A stretch of 64,000 nt of DNA from contig NZ_JAHHZN010000004.1 in NCBI RefSeq assembly GCF_018760735.1, positions 124,001 to 188,000 on the forward strand. The letters run 5' to 3'. The notes beneath the pieces were generated by a model, which worked only from the letters and a program-made list of their open reading frames with translations, ran no database searches and was not told the origin of the DNA. Positions 1 through 7,807 of the stretch are shown in pieces. The number at the start of each line of letters is the position of its first letter. Within the stretch, counting starts at the first letter, position 1. Source of the DNA: Hymenobacter piscis (GTDB lineage: Bacteria; Bacteroidota; Bacteroidia; Cytophagales; Hymenobacteraceae). The position numbers and the translations under genes were made by a program.

Positions 1-468
1 CTTGAACTGCTCGCGGGAGTTGTAGAGCTCAATGAAATCGAAGTGCTTGCCCACGGTTTTGAGGGCTTCCGAGAACTTGGCGTCGAAGAGGTTTTCCAGG
101 GCGGCCGGGTCGGAGGCGCGGTGCGCCCCGATGCTCTGGGCCACGTTGAGCACGTCGTCGTGGGTTTTGTTGACGCGCACGAAGAAGTTCACCTTCACGT
201 CGGCCCGCAGGTTGTCTTTGCACACCAGCCCCTCGGAGCCGGCCCGCTGGATGATGATGGTTTTGAGCTTGATGTCCATCACCTCCAGCTTGTGCAGCAC
301 CGGCACGATGAAGATGCCGCTGAACGAGACCTTGGTTTCGCCCATGCCCGTGCGTACCAAGGCCTCGCCCTGCACGGCCTTTTTGTACATGCGGGCCACA
401 ATGGCAATAAAGCCCAGCAGCAGCACCGCCACGATGACCAGCACCGCGAGAGAAAGTTGTTCGATCAT
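1..468 (-). CDS. Flotillin/SPFH-domain membrane protein, N-terminal part
   Basis: The reading frame begins at ATG 468 and runs off the window edge in frame after 156 residues, so the C-terminal part is missing. A single hydrophobic segment (about residues 7-27) is followed by a basic MYKK stretch and a region that reads like the start of a flotillin SPFH domain (ALVRTGMGETKVSFSG, then the hydrophobic FIVPVLHKLEVMDI). Flotillins such as E. coli YqiK and B. subtilis FloT are membrane scaffold proteins of functional microdomains. The upstream genes on the same strand include a YqiJ-like protein, the usual partner of YqiK-type flotillins, and PspA, which supports the call. Function in membrane organisation is inferred from the family. 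Confidence 0.88.
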   Translation of the reverse strand, partial: MIEQLSLAVLVIVAVLLLGFIAIVARMYKKAVQGEALVRTGMGETKVSFSGIFIVPVLHKLEVMDIKLKTIIIQRAGSEGLVCKDNLRADVKVNFFVRVNKTHDDVLNVAQSIGAHRASDPAALENLFDAKFSEALKTVGKHFDFIELYNSREQFK

Positions 469-662
469 GAAGGTAAGGAGTAGAGGTTTTTTCAGAAGAG
501 AAGGAGATGGCGCGGCACGAAGCCGGAGCAGGGAAAAAGCGGGAAACGGGACCCCCCACCGGGCAGCGGCCGGGCGCGGCAGACCGGGCGGGCCGGGCGC
601 AGGAGGCCGGGCGCGGCGTTACCGCGGCGGGTACCCGGCCGGAAACAGGAGGGGGGCGGCGC

Positions 663-776
663 TCAGGACAGAAGCCAGTCGGCCAGCCAGTTGAAGAAGT
701 CGGCCAGCAGGCCATCGAGCAGGGCCTCGCCCAGCCAGTGCAGGGCTTTGGCTACCAGTTGCAGGAGCTTATTCAT
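663..776 (-). CDS. Small 37-residue amphipathic protein
   Basis: A short frame MNKLLQLVAKALHWLGEALL... ends in DWLLS and a TGA. Its ATG overlaps the stop of the upstream PH-domain gene in the string ATGAATAA, an arrangement typical of translational coupling. The product is rich in Leu, Trp and Ala with spaced charges, as expected of an amphipathic membrane-associated helix. I recognise no family. It lies between the PH-domain gene and the flotillin gene on the same strand, so a role in the same membrane locus is possible. The overlap and helix-like composition are seen directly; that it is a real protein is inference. Confidence 0.5.
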   Translation of the reverse strand: MNKLLQLVAKALHWLGEALLDGLLADFFNWLADWLLS

Positions 777-1176
777 AGCGGATAGCCGGATTGAGGGCCC
801 GCAGCGCCGCCAGCAGCCCGGCTTTGTCGGCCGGCGAAATCAGCACGGCATCAGAAGTGCCGTAACGCACCCGGAGCCGGTCCAGGGACAGGGCGGGCGA
901 GCTGAGCGGGTTGTGGGTAGTTGTGATAGACGTAATGGTGGTCACCGGCACCTGCCACACCATGGGCCCCGACACAATGCGCAGGTTTTGTTGGTCGGGC
1001 TGCACCTCGTAATAGGTGTAGCGCAGCAGCCAATAGAAGATGCCAAGTACCGTCAGGCTCGTCAGCACCTGCGGCCATACCTGCTTAACTGCCGCGTAAA
1101 TGCCCTGACCCAACAAAAATGCGATAATTGGCCCGAACAGCCACCAGCTGACTTTGGAAGGAAATATCTGGCTCAT
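769..1176 (-). CDS. Membrane protein with bacterial PH domain (bPH_6/DUF1200-like)
   Basis: 135 residues from ATG 1176. Two hydrophobic segments (about 11-29 and 37-53) precede a C-terminal domain with the features of small bacterial PH domains: a hydrophobic beta-rich stretch, then SSPALSLDRLRVRYG and VLISPADKAGLLAAL, which match the SxxLSxxRLxIxYG and ISPxDK...FLxxL pattern of the bPH_6 (DUF1200) family. Such proteins are membrane-anchored and of poorly known function. It lies between the YqiJ-like gene upstream and the 37-residue frame and flotillin gene downstream, all on the minus strand, suggesting a role at the envelope. Confidence 0.8.
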   Translation of the reverse strand: MSQIFPSKVSWWLFGPIIAFLLGQGIYAAVKQVWPQVLTSLTVLGIFYWLLRYTYYEVQPDQQNLRIVSGPMVWQVPVTTITSITTTHNPLSSPALSLDRLRVRYGTSDAVLISPADKAGLLAALRALNPAIRYE

Positions 1177-1237
1177 AAAAGTAGAATAGGCAGCGGGGAA
1201 GGAAAGGTAGGAAGATTTCGGGAAGCCGCAAGACCGG

Positions 1238-1903
1238 TTAACGGTCGAGCTCGAAGGGCTCCACCAGGTAGCAGCGGCGGTGCGCATCGTAGTCGAGGAT
1301 GAGGGCCGTATCGCCCTTGCGCAGCTCGGCGGTGGGGGAGGCGGCGCGCACCGTGAGCACGAGCGGAGAACCGTTGCGGAGCCGCACGCTGGCCTGGCCC
1401 AGGTGGGTGTGGGTGGCGGGCAGCAGCAGGGTACACACCTTACCCAGGGGCGAAGCGCCGGCATCGGCGTCGCGGTCCAGGGCCGCAAATACCCGTACGA
1501 AGGGCGTGGTCAGGACCTTGGCGGCCAGCAGGCTGGCCAGCAGCAGGGGCACCAGCAGCACCGCGCCCAGCAGCAGGGTTTCGTTGCCGAGGTAGTAGTT
1601 GAGCAGGATGCTGCCCACCCACCAGGGCAGGGCCAGCAAACTCACGAACACCATCAGCGGCACCCGGCCCAGGTTGAAAAAGGCCAGGGCGTGGTTGAGA
1701 AACGAAACGCCCGCTTCGCCCGCGTGCAGGCCCGGGTGGCCGTCAACGGCATCGACATCGACCCCCGTGGCCACTTCCAGGTCCAGGGATTTGAAGTCAA
1801 TCAGCCCCAGAATAACCGTCAGCCAGTACAGCAGCACGAACACCAGCAGGCCGGTGGGTAGCAGGTTGGGCGGGGCGACGGCCGCGTGCAGCAACTCATT
1901 CAT
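1238..1903 (-). CDS. YqiJ-like (DUF1449) membrane protein with C-terminal OB fold
   Basis: 221 residues from ATG 1903, chosen because it gives a short N-terminus directly before the first membrane helix; a longer in-frame extension exists but is Arg-rich and coding-unlike. Hydrophobic helices lie near residues 15-36, 78-104 and 107-133. The soluble C-terminal part (GKVCTLLLPATHTHLGQASV, then AELRKGDTALILDYD) looks like the NfeD/OB-type domain of the YqiJ family. YqiJ proteins are encoded beside YqiK-type flotillins and are thought to act with them in membrane microdomains. The flotillin gene lies 0.8 kb downstream on the same strand. Family assignment is from motif reading only. Confidence 0.75.
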   Translation of the reverse strand: MNELLHAAVAPPNLLPTGLLVFVLLYWLTVILGLIDFKSLDLEVATGVDVDAVDGHPGLHAGEAGVSFLNHALAFFNLGRVPLMVFVSLLALPWWVGSILLNYYLGNETLLLGAVLLVPLLLASLLAAKVLTTPFVRVFAALDRDADAGASPLGKVCTLLLPATHTHLGQASVRLRNGSPLVLTVRAASPTAELRKGDTALILDYDAHRRCYLVEPFELDR

Positions 1904-1958
1904 GGGCAAGAAGGCTAGCGGCGGAAAGATAGAGTAGAGTGGGGGCGGGAGCAGGCGC

Positions 1959-2147
1959 CTAAGGGCGGTTGGCAGTCGGGTTCTGACAGCGGTGGTAGCG
2001 TACCAGCGCAATGGTCAGGATGTTGGAACCAAACAGCAGCAGCACCGGCGACCAGCGGGCATCCACCCCGGCGGCGGAGCGCAGCCCCGCGCTGGCCAGC
2101 AGCAGCAGACCACCGAGTAGAAAAGTAACGTAGTCGGAGCGTTTCAT
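1959..2147 (-). CDS. Small two-helix membrane protein
   Basis: 62 residues from ATG 2147 (MKRSDYVTFLLGGLLLLAS...). There are two hydrophobic segments, about residues 7-25 and 32-52, separated by a short charged loop; the polar tail contains HRCQNPTANRP. I recognise no family. It is on the same strand and spaced like an operon member between the YqiJ-like gene and another small membrane protein gene, so it probably belongs to this membrane-stress locus. Confidence 0.6.
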   Translation of the reverse strand: MKRSDYVTFLLGGLLLLASAGLRSAAGVDARWSPVLLLFGSNILTIALVRYHRCQNPTANRP

Positions 2148-2185
2148 AGGGATAGGGTGAAGGGGGAAGAATGATGGGAAAAGGG

Positions 2186-2386
2186 CTAGGGGCGGGCTTC
2201 CAGCGTCTGATTGTGCTGCCGGAGCCGGGTGAGGCAGCGGCGCTGCCCACTGGCCAGCAGCACGGTACCTACAATTAGGGGCAATATCAGCTTATCGGCG
2301 GACTGCAGGTGGAAGCCGTAGGCCAAGATGGCGACGGCGGCCAGCAGCAGGCCCGGGTAAAAGAGGATTTTTTCGGAGGTATTCAC
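2186..2386 (-). CDS. Small membrane protein
   Basis: 66 residues starting at a GTG (2386). Two hydrophobic stretches, roughly residues 8-25 and 33-47, are followed by a basic tail (RRCLTRLRQHNQTLEARP), predicting a cytoplasmic C-terminus. No family is recognised. It lies between the pspA-like gene and another small membrane protein gene on the same strand. Size, charge pattern and position resemble the small Psp accessory membrane proteins (PspB/PspC/PspD), but I see no sequence match to them. Confidence 0.55.
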   Translation of the reverse strand: MNTSEKILFYPGLLLAAVAILAYGFHLQSADKLILPLIVGTVLLASGQRRCLTRLRQHNQTLEARP

Positions 2387-2474
2387 TGGTCGATCGGTAA
2401 CGGTAGAACAAAAGGGCAGTGACGTAAATCGGGGCAGCAGCAGAGCCGCCGGCCAGTAGCCGCCCGGGGGCAGC

Positions 2475-3176
2475 TTACAGGCCCAGCCGGGCCTTGAGCG
2501 CCGTCAGCTCAGCCGAAGCCTGACCGCCACCGTCGGTGCCCAGCACCTTCTCGATTTCCTGATCGATGGACTTGCTTTCCTGCGCAATCTGTCCGTACGA
2601 TTCAGCCAGGGCTTCCTCGGTGGCTACCTTTTCCTTCATGCGCTCCAGCAACGTTACGGTGCCCGAGGAATCGAGCTGGGCCAGCTGCTGGTTGATGGTT
2701 TTGGTGGCCGTGCTCACCGTGACGCGGGCCTTGAGGGTGCGCAGCTCGTTGTCCCACTGCGAGATGGTGGCTTTGAGCTGCTGCACGTTCTGGTCGAGCT
2801 GCTGGGCGGAGGCTTCGAACTTCTGCTGGTCCTGGGTGGCGCGGGCGGCCTGGGCTTCGTGCTGGGCTTTTTTGCGCAGGGCCTCGGTGGCCAGCCGGTC
2901 GGCCTCGGCGGACTCCAGCTCCTGGCGCTGGGCTTTCTGGAGCAGCAGCACGGCCTTGTTCTCGTAGTCGAGGGCGCGGTTGCGGTCCTGCTCGGCGTCG
3001 TTGCGGCTGCGGATGGCCAGGGCTTTCACTTCGGCCAGGGCCTGCAGGGCCTTGTCGAGGTCCTCGCGCAGGTCGCGCAACCCCTGCTCGGTCATCTTGA
3101 TGGGGTCTTCGAGCTGGTGAATGGCGGAATGGGCTTCGGCCTGCCCGATTTTGAAGAGGCGGTTGAGAAAGTTCAT
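2475..3176 (-). CDS. pspA: PspA/IM30 family membrane-stress protein
   Basis: 233 residues from ATG 3176. It opens with an amphipathic helix (MNFLNRLFKIGQAEAHSAI) and then the characteristic PspA stretch EDPIKMTEQGLRDLREDLDKA, followed by long Glu/Gln/Ala-rich coiled coil with few breaks. PspA/Vipp1/IM30 proteins form ESCRT-III-like rods on the inner membrane and protect it when proton leak occurs. The length is normal for the family (220-260). It heads the small-membrane-protein, YqiJ-like and flotillin gene series, an arrangement that suggests one membrane-integrity unit. Confidence 0.93.
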   Translation of the reverse strand: MNFLNRLFKIGQAEAHSAIHQLEDPIKMTEQGLRDLREDLDKALQALAEVKALAIRSRNDAEQDRNRALDYENKAVLLLQKAQRQELESAEADRLATEALRKKAQHEAQAARATQDQQKFEASAQQLDQNVQQLKATISQWDNELRTLKARVTVSTATKTINQQLAQLDSSGTVTLLERMKEKVATEEALAESYGQIAQESKSIDQEIEKVLGTDGGGQASAELTALKARLGL

Positions 3177-3303
3177 AGTGGTTGGGGTTGATGGGGTCTT
3201 GGGGTTGATGGGGTTGATGGGGTCTTGGATGACGTTCTGCTATTGGGAGTTCACGGCAGCACGTCAACCAAGCTCCTAAGCCCCCCCAAGTCCCCAAGAC
3301 CCT
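3177..3303. repeat. Inverted T/G-rich tandem units filling the pspA-ybjN spacer
   Basis: From the start codon of pspA outward, the + strand reads repeated TTGATGGGG and TCTTGG units and then GGATGACGTTCTGC. After a short loop the complement returns as GCAGCACGTCAACCAAGC and AAGCCCCCCCAAGTCCCC with AAGACCC. The right arm overlaps the last 16 codons of the neighbouring YbjN-like gene. The same arm units occur at 40778-40807 and 63466-63609. Confidence 0.7.
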
Positions 3304-3697
3304 CCTTAGAAAACTCAATCAGCTCGTCGCCAAACTCGCTGAGTAACAAAGCCAGGGAATTGAGCACGGCTTCCAGGGCGGCGCGGTCGAGCAGGTCGAG
3401 CTGGAGGGTGTCGCGGTAAATGACCTTCAGGCCGGATTCGTCGAGCACGAAGGCGCCGTGGATGATGTCGCGGTTTTTCTGGAGCAGGCGCTGGTAGATG
3501 TCGCCGTTGGGGGCGGGCAGCTCCAGCAGGTACTGCTCCAGAATCAGCAGGGGCTCACCGCAGCCCAGCACTAGGTGGTCGATGCCCAGCTCCGGGCGGC
3601 TGACGACCAGCAGGTTGCTGGCTTCGTGCTCGTGGTGCAGCACGTAGCCCAGCTCCAGCAGGTAAGTCCGGATACTAGTAAAGTAGGAGTTGGTCAT
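3251..3697 (-). CDS. YbjN/CesT-type (molecular chaperone Tir) protein
   Basis: 148 residues from ATG 3697. The pattern of an N-terminal helix (YFTSIRTYLLELGYVLHHE), a beta strand run (NLLVVSRPELGIDHLVLGC), EPLLILEQYLLELP and a VLDESGLKVIYRDTLQLDLL segment fits the YbjN/type III chaperone-like fold that is often encoded beside PspA. The last 16 residues (GLGDLGGLRSLVDVLP) are translated from the intergenic repeat arm and so are probably not part of the conserved domain, which would end near ELIEFSKE. The gene lies upstream of pspA on the same strand and divergent from an XRE regulator. The family call is moderately certain; the biochemical role is unknown. Confidence 0.65.
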   Translation of the reverse strand: MTNSYFTSIRTYLLELGYVLHHEHEASNLLVVSRPELGIDHLVLGCGEPLLILEQYLLELPAPNGDIYQRLLQKNRDIIHGAFVLDESGLKVIYRDTLQLDLLDRAALEAVLNSLALLLSEFGDELIEFSKEGLGDLGGLRSLVDVLP

Positions 3698-3763
3698 CGG
3701 CAGCGGGGAATAGGTAAAGGAGAGAAGGAATAGGCGGGCAGTGGAAACGGCGGCGGGCTTATG

Positions 3764-3860
3764 CTCAAAAAAAGAGCGTTTTTTTCGGGGCGGCCGGAAC
3801 TAATGTGCTAGCTTTACGATGCAAGTGTACTCAAAGTTTGAGATATGCTCAAGGTTTGAG
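3764..3860. promoter_or_regulatory. Palindromic operator candidates between the divergent ybjN-pspA and XRE genes
   Basis: CTCAAAGTTTGAG (3830-3842) is a perfect 13-bp palindrome around a central G. CTCAAGGTTTGAG (3848-3860) is a near-perfect copy 18 bp away, centre to centre. A weaker CTC-A7-GAG copy lies at 3764-3776. The two main copies end 19 bp before the XRE start codon, where an autoregulator would bind, and the weaker one is nearer the divergent ybjN start. Symmetry and spacing are seen; binding by the XRE protein is inferred. Confidence 0.6.
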
Positions 3861-3879
3861 CGAAAAATATTTTGCCCGT

Positions 3880-4662
3880 ATGTCGCACGTAGGAAAGAAC
3901 ATTCGCAAGATCAGAACCGTCAAGAAGCTGAGTCAGGCCGCTTTTGCCGAGCTTTTTGGCCTCGCCCGGCCCAGCGTGGGGGCCTACGAGGAAGGCCGAT
4001 CGGAACCCAAAATGGAGACACTGATACAGATTGCTCAGCATTTTGGCTTGTCGGTGGACCTGCTACTAACAAAAGAGCTGACCGTAAATGAGCTCTACCA
4101 CTTCGATATTTTCCGCAAGGAAGGCGTGGCCCCGCCGCCCCCGCCGCCCACCGCCCAGGCCGACCGCCAGCCCCATACCACGCCCTTCGTGCCCGCCGAC
4201 CGGCTCCTGGAGTACATCGTGCAGCACCACGACACCGGCTTCGTGGATGCGCTGCCCCCGCTTTCCTTTCCCCACCAGCTGGGGCCCGCCACCCGGGCCT
4301 TCGAAATTGTAGGGGCCGAAATGCAGCACCAGCAGCAGGGGCTGCGCCACCAGGACGTGGTGCTCTGCTGCCGCGTAGACAAGGCCACGGCCACCCTGCG
4401 CCCGGGCCGCATCTACGCCTTTGTCACGCAAAACAGCCTGCTGGTGCGCCGCCTGGCCGAGCGCCTGCCCGCGGGGCTGCTCAAGCTCCGGGCCGATAAC
4501 CCCGACTACGGGGCCCAGGAATTCGCCCTCGACCAAGCCCTGGAAGTCTGGGAAGTGAAAGCCGTGTTCACCACCCACCTGCGCCCGCCCTCCCGCATCG
4601 AAGACCGCGTGACCCGCCTGGAGCGGCAGGTAGAAGAGCTGCTGGCCCGTCTGGATGGGTAG
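3880..4662 (+). CDS. XRE-family helix-turn-helix transcriptional regulator
   Basis: 260 residues from ATG 3880. An upstream in-frame ATG at 3805 would translate through the palindromes and is less likely. Residues 2-65 form a Cro/C1-type HTH domain (VGKNIRKIRTVKKLSQAAFA, RPSVGAYEEGRSEPKMETLI). A linker with seven prolines in a row (about 90-97) leads to a C-terminal domain of about 150 residues that contains VGAEMQHQQQGLRHQDVVLC and may be LexA/peptidase S24-like or ligand sensing; I see no clear Ser-Lys catalytic pair. The end (DRVTRLERQVEELLARLD) is a short coiled coil, probably for dimerisation. It is divergent from ybjN-pspA and probably regulates itself through the palindromes. Confidence 0.85.
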   Translation: MSHVGKNIRKIRTVKKLSQAAFAELFGLARPSVGAYEEGRSEPKMETLIQIAQHFGLSVDLLLTKELTVNELYHFDIFRKEGVAPPPPPPTAQADRQPHTTPFVPADRLLEYIVQHHDTGFVDALPPLSFPHQLGPATRAFEIVGAEMQHQQQGLRHQDVVLCCRVDKATATLRPGRIYAFVTQNSLLVRRLAERLPAGLLKLRADNPDYGAQEFALDQALEVWEVKAVFTTHLRPPSRIEDRVTRLERQVEELLARLDG

Positions 4663-4705
4663 CCGGCCGTAGCGCGAAGCGAATTGGCCGGCCGCCCCGG
4701 GCCAC

Positions 4706-4734
4706 AAAAAAAACGCGGAGCCGAAGCCCCGCGT
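4706..4734 (-). terminator. Intrinsic terminator after the small secreted peptide gene
   Basis: Read on the minus strand: ACGCGGGGC, loop TTCG, GCTCCGCGT, then a run of eight T. The 9-bp stem has one G-T pair and an extra-stable UUCG-type tetraloop. It lies about 30 bp past the stop of the small gene ending at 4767. Confidence 0.85.
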
Positions 4735-4766
4735 CTGGTGTAATGCGCCCGGAAAAATGTCGTCCG

Positions 4767-4916
4767 CTAGCCTTTGGGGATGGTCACGGTCCGGAGCAGG
4801 GCCGAAACGTCATCGGAAAGGGAGGACTGCTGCACGGGCCGGGGCCGGTTGGCGGCACCCAGCACGAGCAGTAACAGCAGAGCAATAAAGCGGAACAGAG
4901 TAGAAAAACGCTGCAT
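4767..4916 (-). CDS. Small secreted or membrane-anchored peptide
   Basis: 49 residues from ATG 4916: MQRFSTLFRFIALLLLLVLG then AANRPRPVQQSSLSDDVSAL. The hydrophobic N-terminus is a signal peptide or anchor with possible cleavage after LGAA; the remaining 28 residues are polar. No family is recognised. Support for a real gene comes from its context: an intrinsic terminator follows directly and a consensus-type box TACCTTTG lies about 60 bp upstream on the same strand. Confidence 0.55.
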   Translation of the reverse strand: MQRFSTLFRFIALLLLLVLGAANRPRPVQQSSLSDDVSALLRTVTIPKG

Positions 4917-4976
4917 AAGAAAGTGAGCCTGGTCAACACATTGCCTACCACCCGGTGGCAACGCCGATACATACGG

Positions 4977-4984
4977 CAAAGGTA
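4977..4984 (-). promoter_or_regulatory. Candidate -7 element TACCTTTG
   Basis: An exact match to the Bacteroidota TAnnTTTG element, about 60 bp upstream of the small secreted peptide start. No clear -33 TTG is visible at the usual distance. Confidence 0.45.
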
Positions 4985-5185
4985 GCCCCGGAGCGGTTGG
5001 CACCAGGTTATTATTAGATGAACAGGCAGTTAAGGGCCACCAACCGCAGAAAAACCGGGTGGTGTTCTGGCCGGCCTGTCCTGGCTGGCGGCCGGCCCCG
5101 AGGGCAGCGGAAAGCCAAAGCCGGCGGTAGGGAACACGGGTAAGGGAGCCGGCCGGGGAGGGCCTAGCGCGCGGGGTAAAATCAA

Positions 5186-5193
5186 TATCTTGC
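5186..5193 (+). promoter_or_regulatory. Candidate -7 element TATCTTGC of hutU
   Basis: TATCTTGC lies 28 bp before the hutU ATG. The same or a one-base-different octamer precedes the genes starting at 7016, 18964 and 58703, which argues for a promoter element close to TAnnTTTG. Confidence 0.4.
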
Positions 5194-5220
5194 CGCTTCC
5201 CACCCCTGCTTTTCTCCACC

Positions 5221-6987
5221 ATGTCCCACTCCGCCCTCGATACGCCCGAACACCACCGCGCAGCCACTGCTACGTCTGCCACCACCGCGCCCCCCACGCG
5301 GCCCATGTACTACGAGTACCAGCCCGCGGAAACCGTGAAAGCCATGCACGGCACTACCCTGCGCTGCAAAACCTGGGAGGCCGAAGCCGCCCTGCGGATG
5401 CTGGAAAACAACCTCGACCCGGCCGTGAGCCTCGTGTACGACGAGCTGATTGTGTACGGCGGGGCCGGCCGCGCCGCCCGCAACTGGAAGGAGTACCAGA
5501 CCATTGTGCGCACCCTCAAAAACCTGGAGCCCGACGAAACCATGCTGGTGCAGAGCGGTAAGGCTGTGGGCGTGCTGCGCACCTGGGCCCACGCCCCGCG
5601 CGTGCTCATCGCCAACTCCAACCTCGTGCCCGCCTGGAGCACCCAGGAATATTTCGATGAGCTGGACCGGCTGGGCCTCATGATGTACGGGCAGATGACG
5701 GCCGGCTCCTGGATTTACATTGCCACCCAGGGCATTTTGCAGGGCACCTACGAAACCTTCGCGGCCGTGGCCGACAAGCACTTTGCGGGCACGCTGGCCG
5801 GCACCGTTACCGTGACGGCCGGGCTGGGTGGCATGAGCGGTGCGCAGCCCCTGGCCGTGACCATGAACGACGGCGTGTGCCTGGTTATCGAGCCCATCGA
5901 CGAGCGGGTGAAGCAGAAGGTGCGCGAAGGCTACCTCGACGAGCAGGCCCGCGACCTGCCGCACGCCCTGGCCCTGTGCGAGCAGCACAAAGCCGCCCGC
6001 ACCGGCTGGAGCATCGGCCTCACCGGCAACGCCGCCTCCGTGCTGCCCCAGCTGCTAACCCAGGGCTACCGGGTGGACATCGTAACGGACCAGACCTCGG
6101 CCCACGACCTGCTCGACTACATTCCCGAAGGCGACATCGACGCCGTACTGCAGCTGCGCAAAGACAACCCCGCCGAGTTCCGGCGGCAGGCCCTGCAGTC
6201 CATCATGAAGCACTGTCAGGCCATTATCGATATGCAGGCGGCCGGGGCCGTGGCCCTCGACTACGGCAATAACCTGCGCGGGCAGGCTGAGAAAGGCGGG
6301 CTGAAAGTGCGCGACGAGCACGGCCAGTTTCTCTATCCTGGCTTCGTGCCCGGCTACATCCGGCCGCTGTTCTGCGAGGGCAAGGGCCCGTTCCGCTGGG
6401 CCGCCCTCAGCGGCGACCCCCAGGACATCCTGCGCCTTGACCGCGCCCTGCTCGAAACCTTCCCCGACAATAAGATGCTGGCCCGCTGGATTGAGAAGGC
6501 CCAGGCCAAGGTGCCGTTCATCGGCTTGCCGGCCCGGGTGTGCTGGCTGGGCTACGGCGAGCGAGAGAAGTTCGGCCTGGTCATCAACGACCTGGTGGCG
6601 CGGGGCGAGGTATCGGCCCCCATCGTCATCGGCCGCGACCATCTCGACTGCGGCTCGGTGGCCTCGCCCAACCGCGAAACCGAAGGCATGAAGGACGGCT
6701 CCGACGCCGTGGCCGACTGGCCCCTGCTCAACGCCCTGGCCAACTGCGCCAGCGGCGCCGACTGGGTTTCGCTGCACAACGGTGGCGGCGTGGGCATCGG
6801 CAACTCCACGCACTCCGGCATGGTGATAGTGGCCACCGGCACCCCCGAAAAGGCCGAACGCCTGCGCCGCGTGCTCACCACCGACCCCGGCATGGGCGTC
6901 TTCCGCCACGCCGATGCCGGCTACGAGCTGGCCCAACAGGTAGCTGAGGAACGCGGGGTGAAGATTCCGGGACGGGAACAGGCGTAG
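5221..6987 (+). CDS. hutU: Urocanate hydratase
   Basis: 588 residues from ATG 5221. Urocanase converts urocanate to 4-imidazolone-5-propionate in histidine degradation, using tightly bound NAD+ in the cytoplasm. Diagnostic stretches are [20 protein letters not shown] near the N-terminus, [11 protein letters not shown], the NAD-domain region [36 protein letters not shown], and the signature GNSTHSG at about 527-533. It is about 30 residues longer than typical urocanases, owing to a low-complexity, Ala/Thr-rich N-terminus (residues 1-28). The next hut enzyme, hutI, is 15 kb away, and hutH is not in the window, so the pathway genes are not in one operon here. Confidence 0.97.
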   Translation: MSHSALDTPEHHRAATATSATTAPPTRPMYYEYQPAETVKAMHGTTLRCKTWEAEAALRMLENNLDPAVSLVYDELIVYGGAGRAARNWKEYQTIVRTLKNLEPDETMLVQSGKAVGVLRTWAHAPRVLIANSNLVPAWSTQEYFDELDRLGLMMYGQMTAGSWIYIATQGILQGTYETFAAVADKHFAGTLAGTVTVTAGLGGMSGAQPLAVTMNDGVCLVIEPIDERVKQKVREGYLDEQARDLPHALALCEQHKAARTGWSIGLTGNAASVLPQLLTQGYRVDIVTDQTSAHDLLDYIPEGDIDAVLQLRKDNPAEFRRQALQSIMKHCQAIIDMQAAGAVALDYGNNLRGQAEKGGLKVRDEHGQFLYPGFVPGYIRPLFCEGKGPFRWAALSGDPQDILRLDRALLETFPDNKMLARWIEKAQAKVPFIGLPARVCWLGYGEREKFGLVINDLVARGEVSAPIVIGRDHLDCGSVASPNRETEGMKDGSDAVADWPLLNALANCASGADWVSLHNGGGVGIGNSTHSGMVIVATGTPEKAERLRRVLTTDPGMGVFRHADAGYELAQQVAEERGVKIPGREQA

Positions 6988-7015
6988 CGTATATCTTGCA
7001 GCATCTTACCTTATC

Positions 7016-7660
7016 ATGTACACTGTGCTAATTTCCGTGAAACCGGTATTTCTACTCGCTGGCCTGCTGGGGCTGGCTGCCTGTCAGAGCACCCCCGATG
7101 CTGGCGCTGCCATTACGGAGCCGGTCCGGCCGGCCCAGACAACCCCGGAGTCGCCCCAACCCGCCCTCACTGCTACCCCGCCCGATAACCCGGAATATAT
7201 TGAGCTGTCCATGCTGACCATCAACGGCAAGCCGCACGAGCAGCTCAGCACTAAGATGCTGATCAGTCAGCTCGGTCGCCCCGACAGCATCGCCAGGGGA
7301 GCGGTAGAGTGCGGCGGGGAGCTGGAGCCCATCGATAACACCAACGGCGACTTCTGGTACTATGGCAAAACATGCTACGAGGTAGCCGGCTCCCAGGCCG
7401 TACTGGCCAGTTTCAACGTGACTACCGGCCAGTTTCAGGGCAAGCTGGGGAAGCTCCGGCTTAATCAGCATACCACCCTGGAGGACGTCCGCCGCTTCTA
7501 TCCGATTTCTGCCAAACAAGCTGACGAGCCTGCATCCGGCCGGCCGGGAGAAGCAATGTATTTGCCTTTCTTCTACAAAGGCGTTCCTACGGATGCTTCG
7601 CTGAATCTGCTGTTCAAAAATGGCCGTCTGCAGGAAGTGGAGTTTTTCAACCCCTGCTAA
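7016..7660 (+). CDS. Predicted lipoprotein of unknown function
   Basis: 214 residues from ATG 7016. The N-terminus VKPVFLLAGLLGLAACQS is a lipoprotein signal with a lipobox (LAAC, Cys at about 23). A Pro/Thr/Ala-rich linker (about 24-60) precedes a compact domain with ISQLGRPDSIARGAVECGGE, a predicted disulfide candidate pair (C near ECGG and TCYEV) and a C-terminal FKNGRLQEVEFFNPC. I recognise no family. It follows hutU by 28 bp but has its own candidate TATCTTGC box at 6992-6999, so it may be transcribed separately. Confidence 0.8.
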   Translation: MYTVLISVKPVFLLAGLLGLAACQSTPDAGAAITEPVRPAQTTPESPQPALTATPPDNPEYIELSMLTINGKPHEQLSTKMLISQLGRPDSIARGAVECGGELEPIDNTNGDFWYYGKTCYEVAGSQAVLASFNVTTGQFQGKLGKLRLNQHTTLEDVRRFYPISAKQADEPASGRPGEAMYLPFFYKGVPTDASLNLLFKNGRLQEVEFFNPC

Positions 7661-7807
7661 TTAATTGCGTGCCGCCCGAGCACCCGCTCCGGCGGCGTTG
7701 CTCGTTCTACACACCCCGCCCAAAAAAGCAAAACCTATACCTCCGCTGTTTAGTAACCTATACCTGCGCCGGTCCATCACCGGCACATCAACCAAAACAA
7801 CGGAACT

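Larger units (their letters stand above)
4917..5220. other. Divergent intergenic region with two candidate promoters
   Basis: This 304-bp spacer separates the minus-strand small peptide gene from hutU on the plus strand. I see no coding frame with support. It contains TACCTTTG on the minus strand (4977-4984) and TATCTTGC on the plus strand (5186-5193), both resembling the Bacteroidota -7 element. No HutC-type palindrome is obvious. Confidence 0.55.

Noticed and set aside
4917-5306. Extension of the small secreted peptide to a 179-residue protein
   Set aside because: The added part overlaps hutU and its promoter and has no coding character; the signal peptide starts at 4916.
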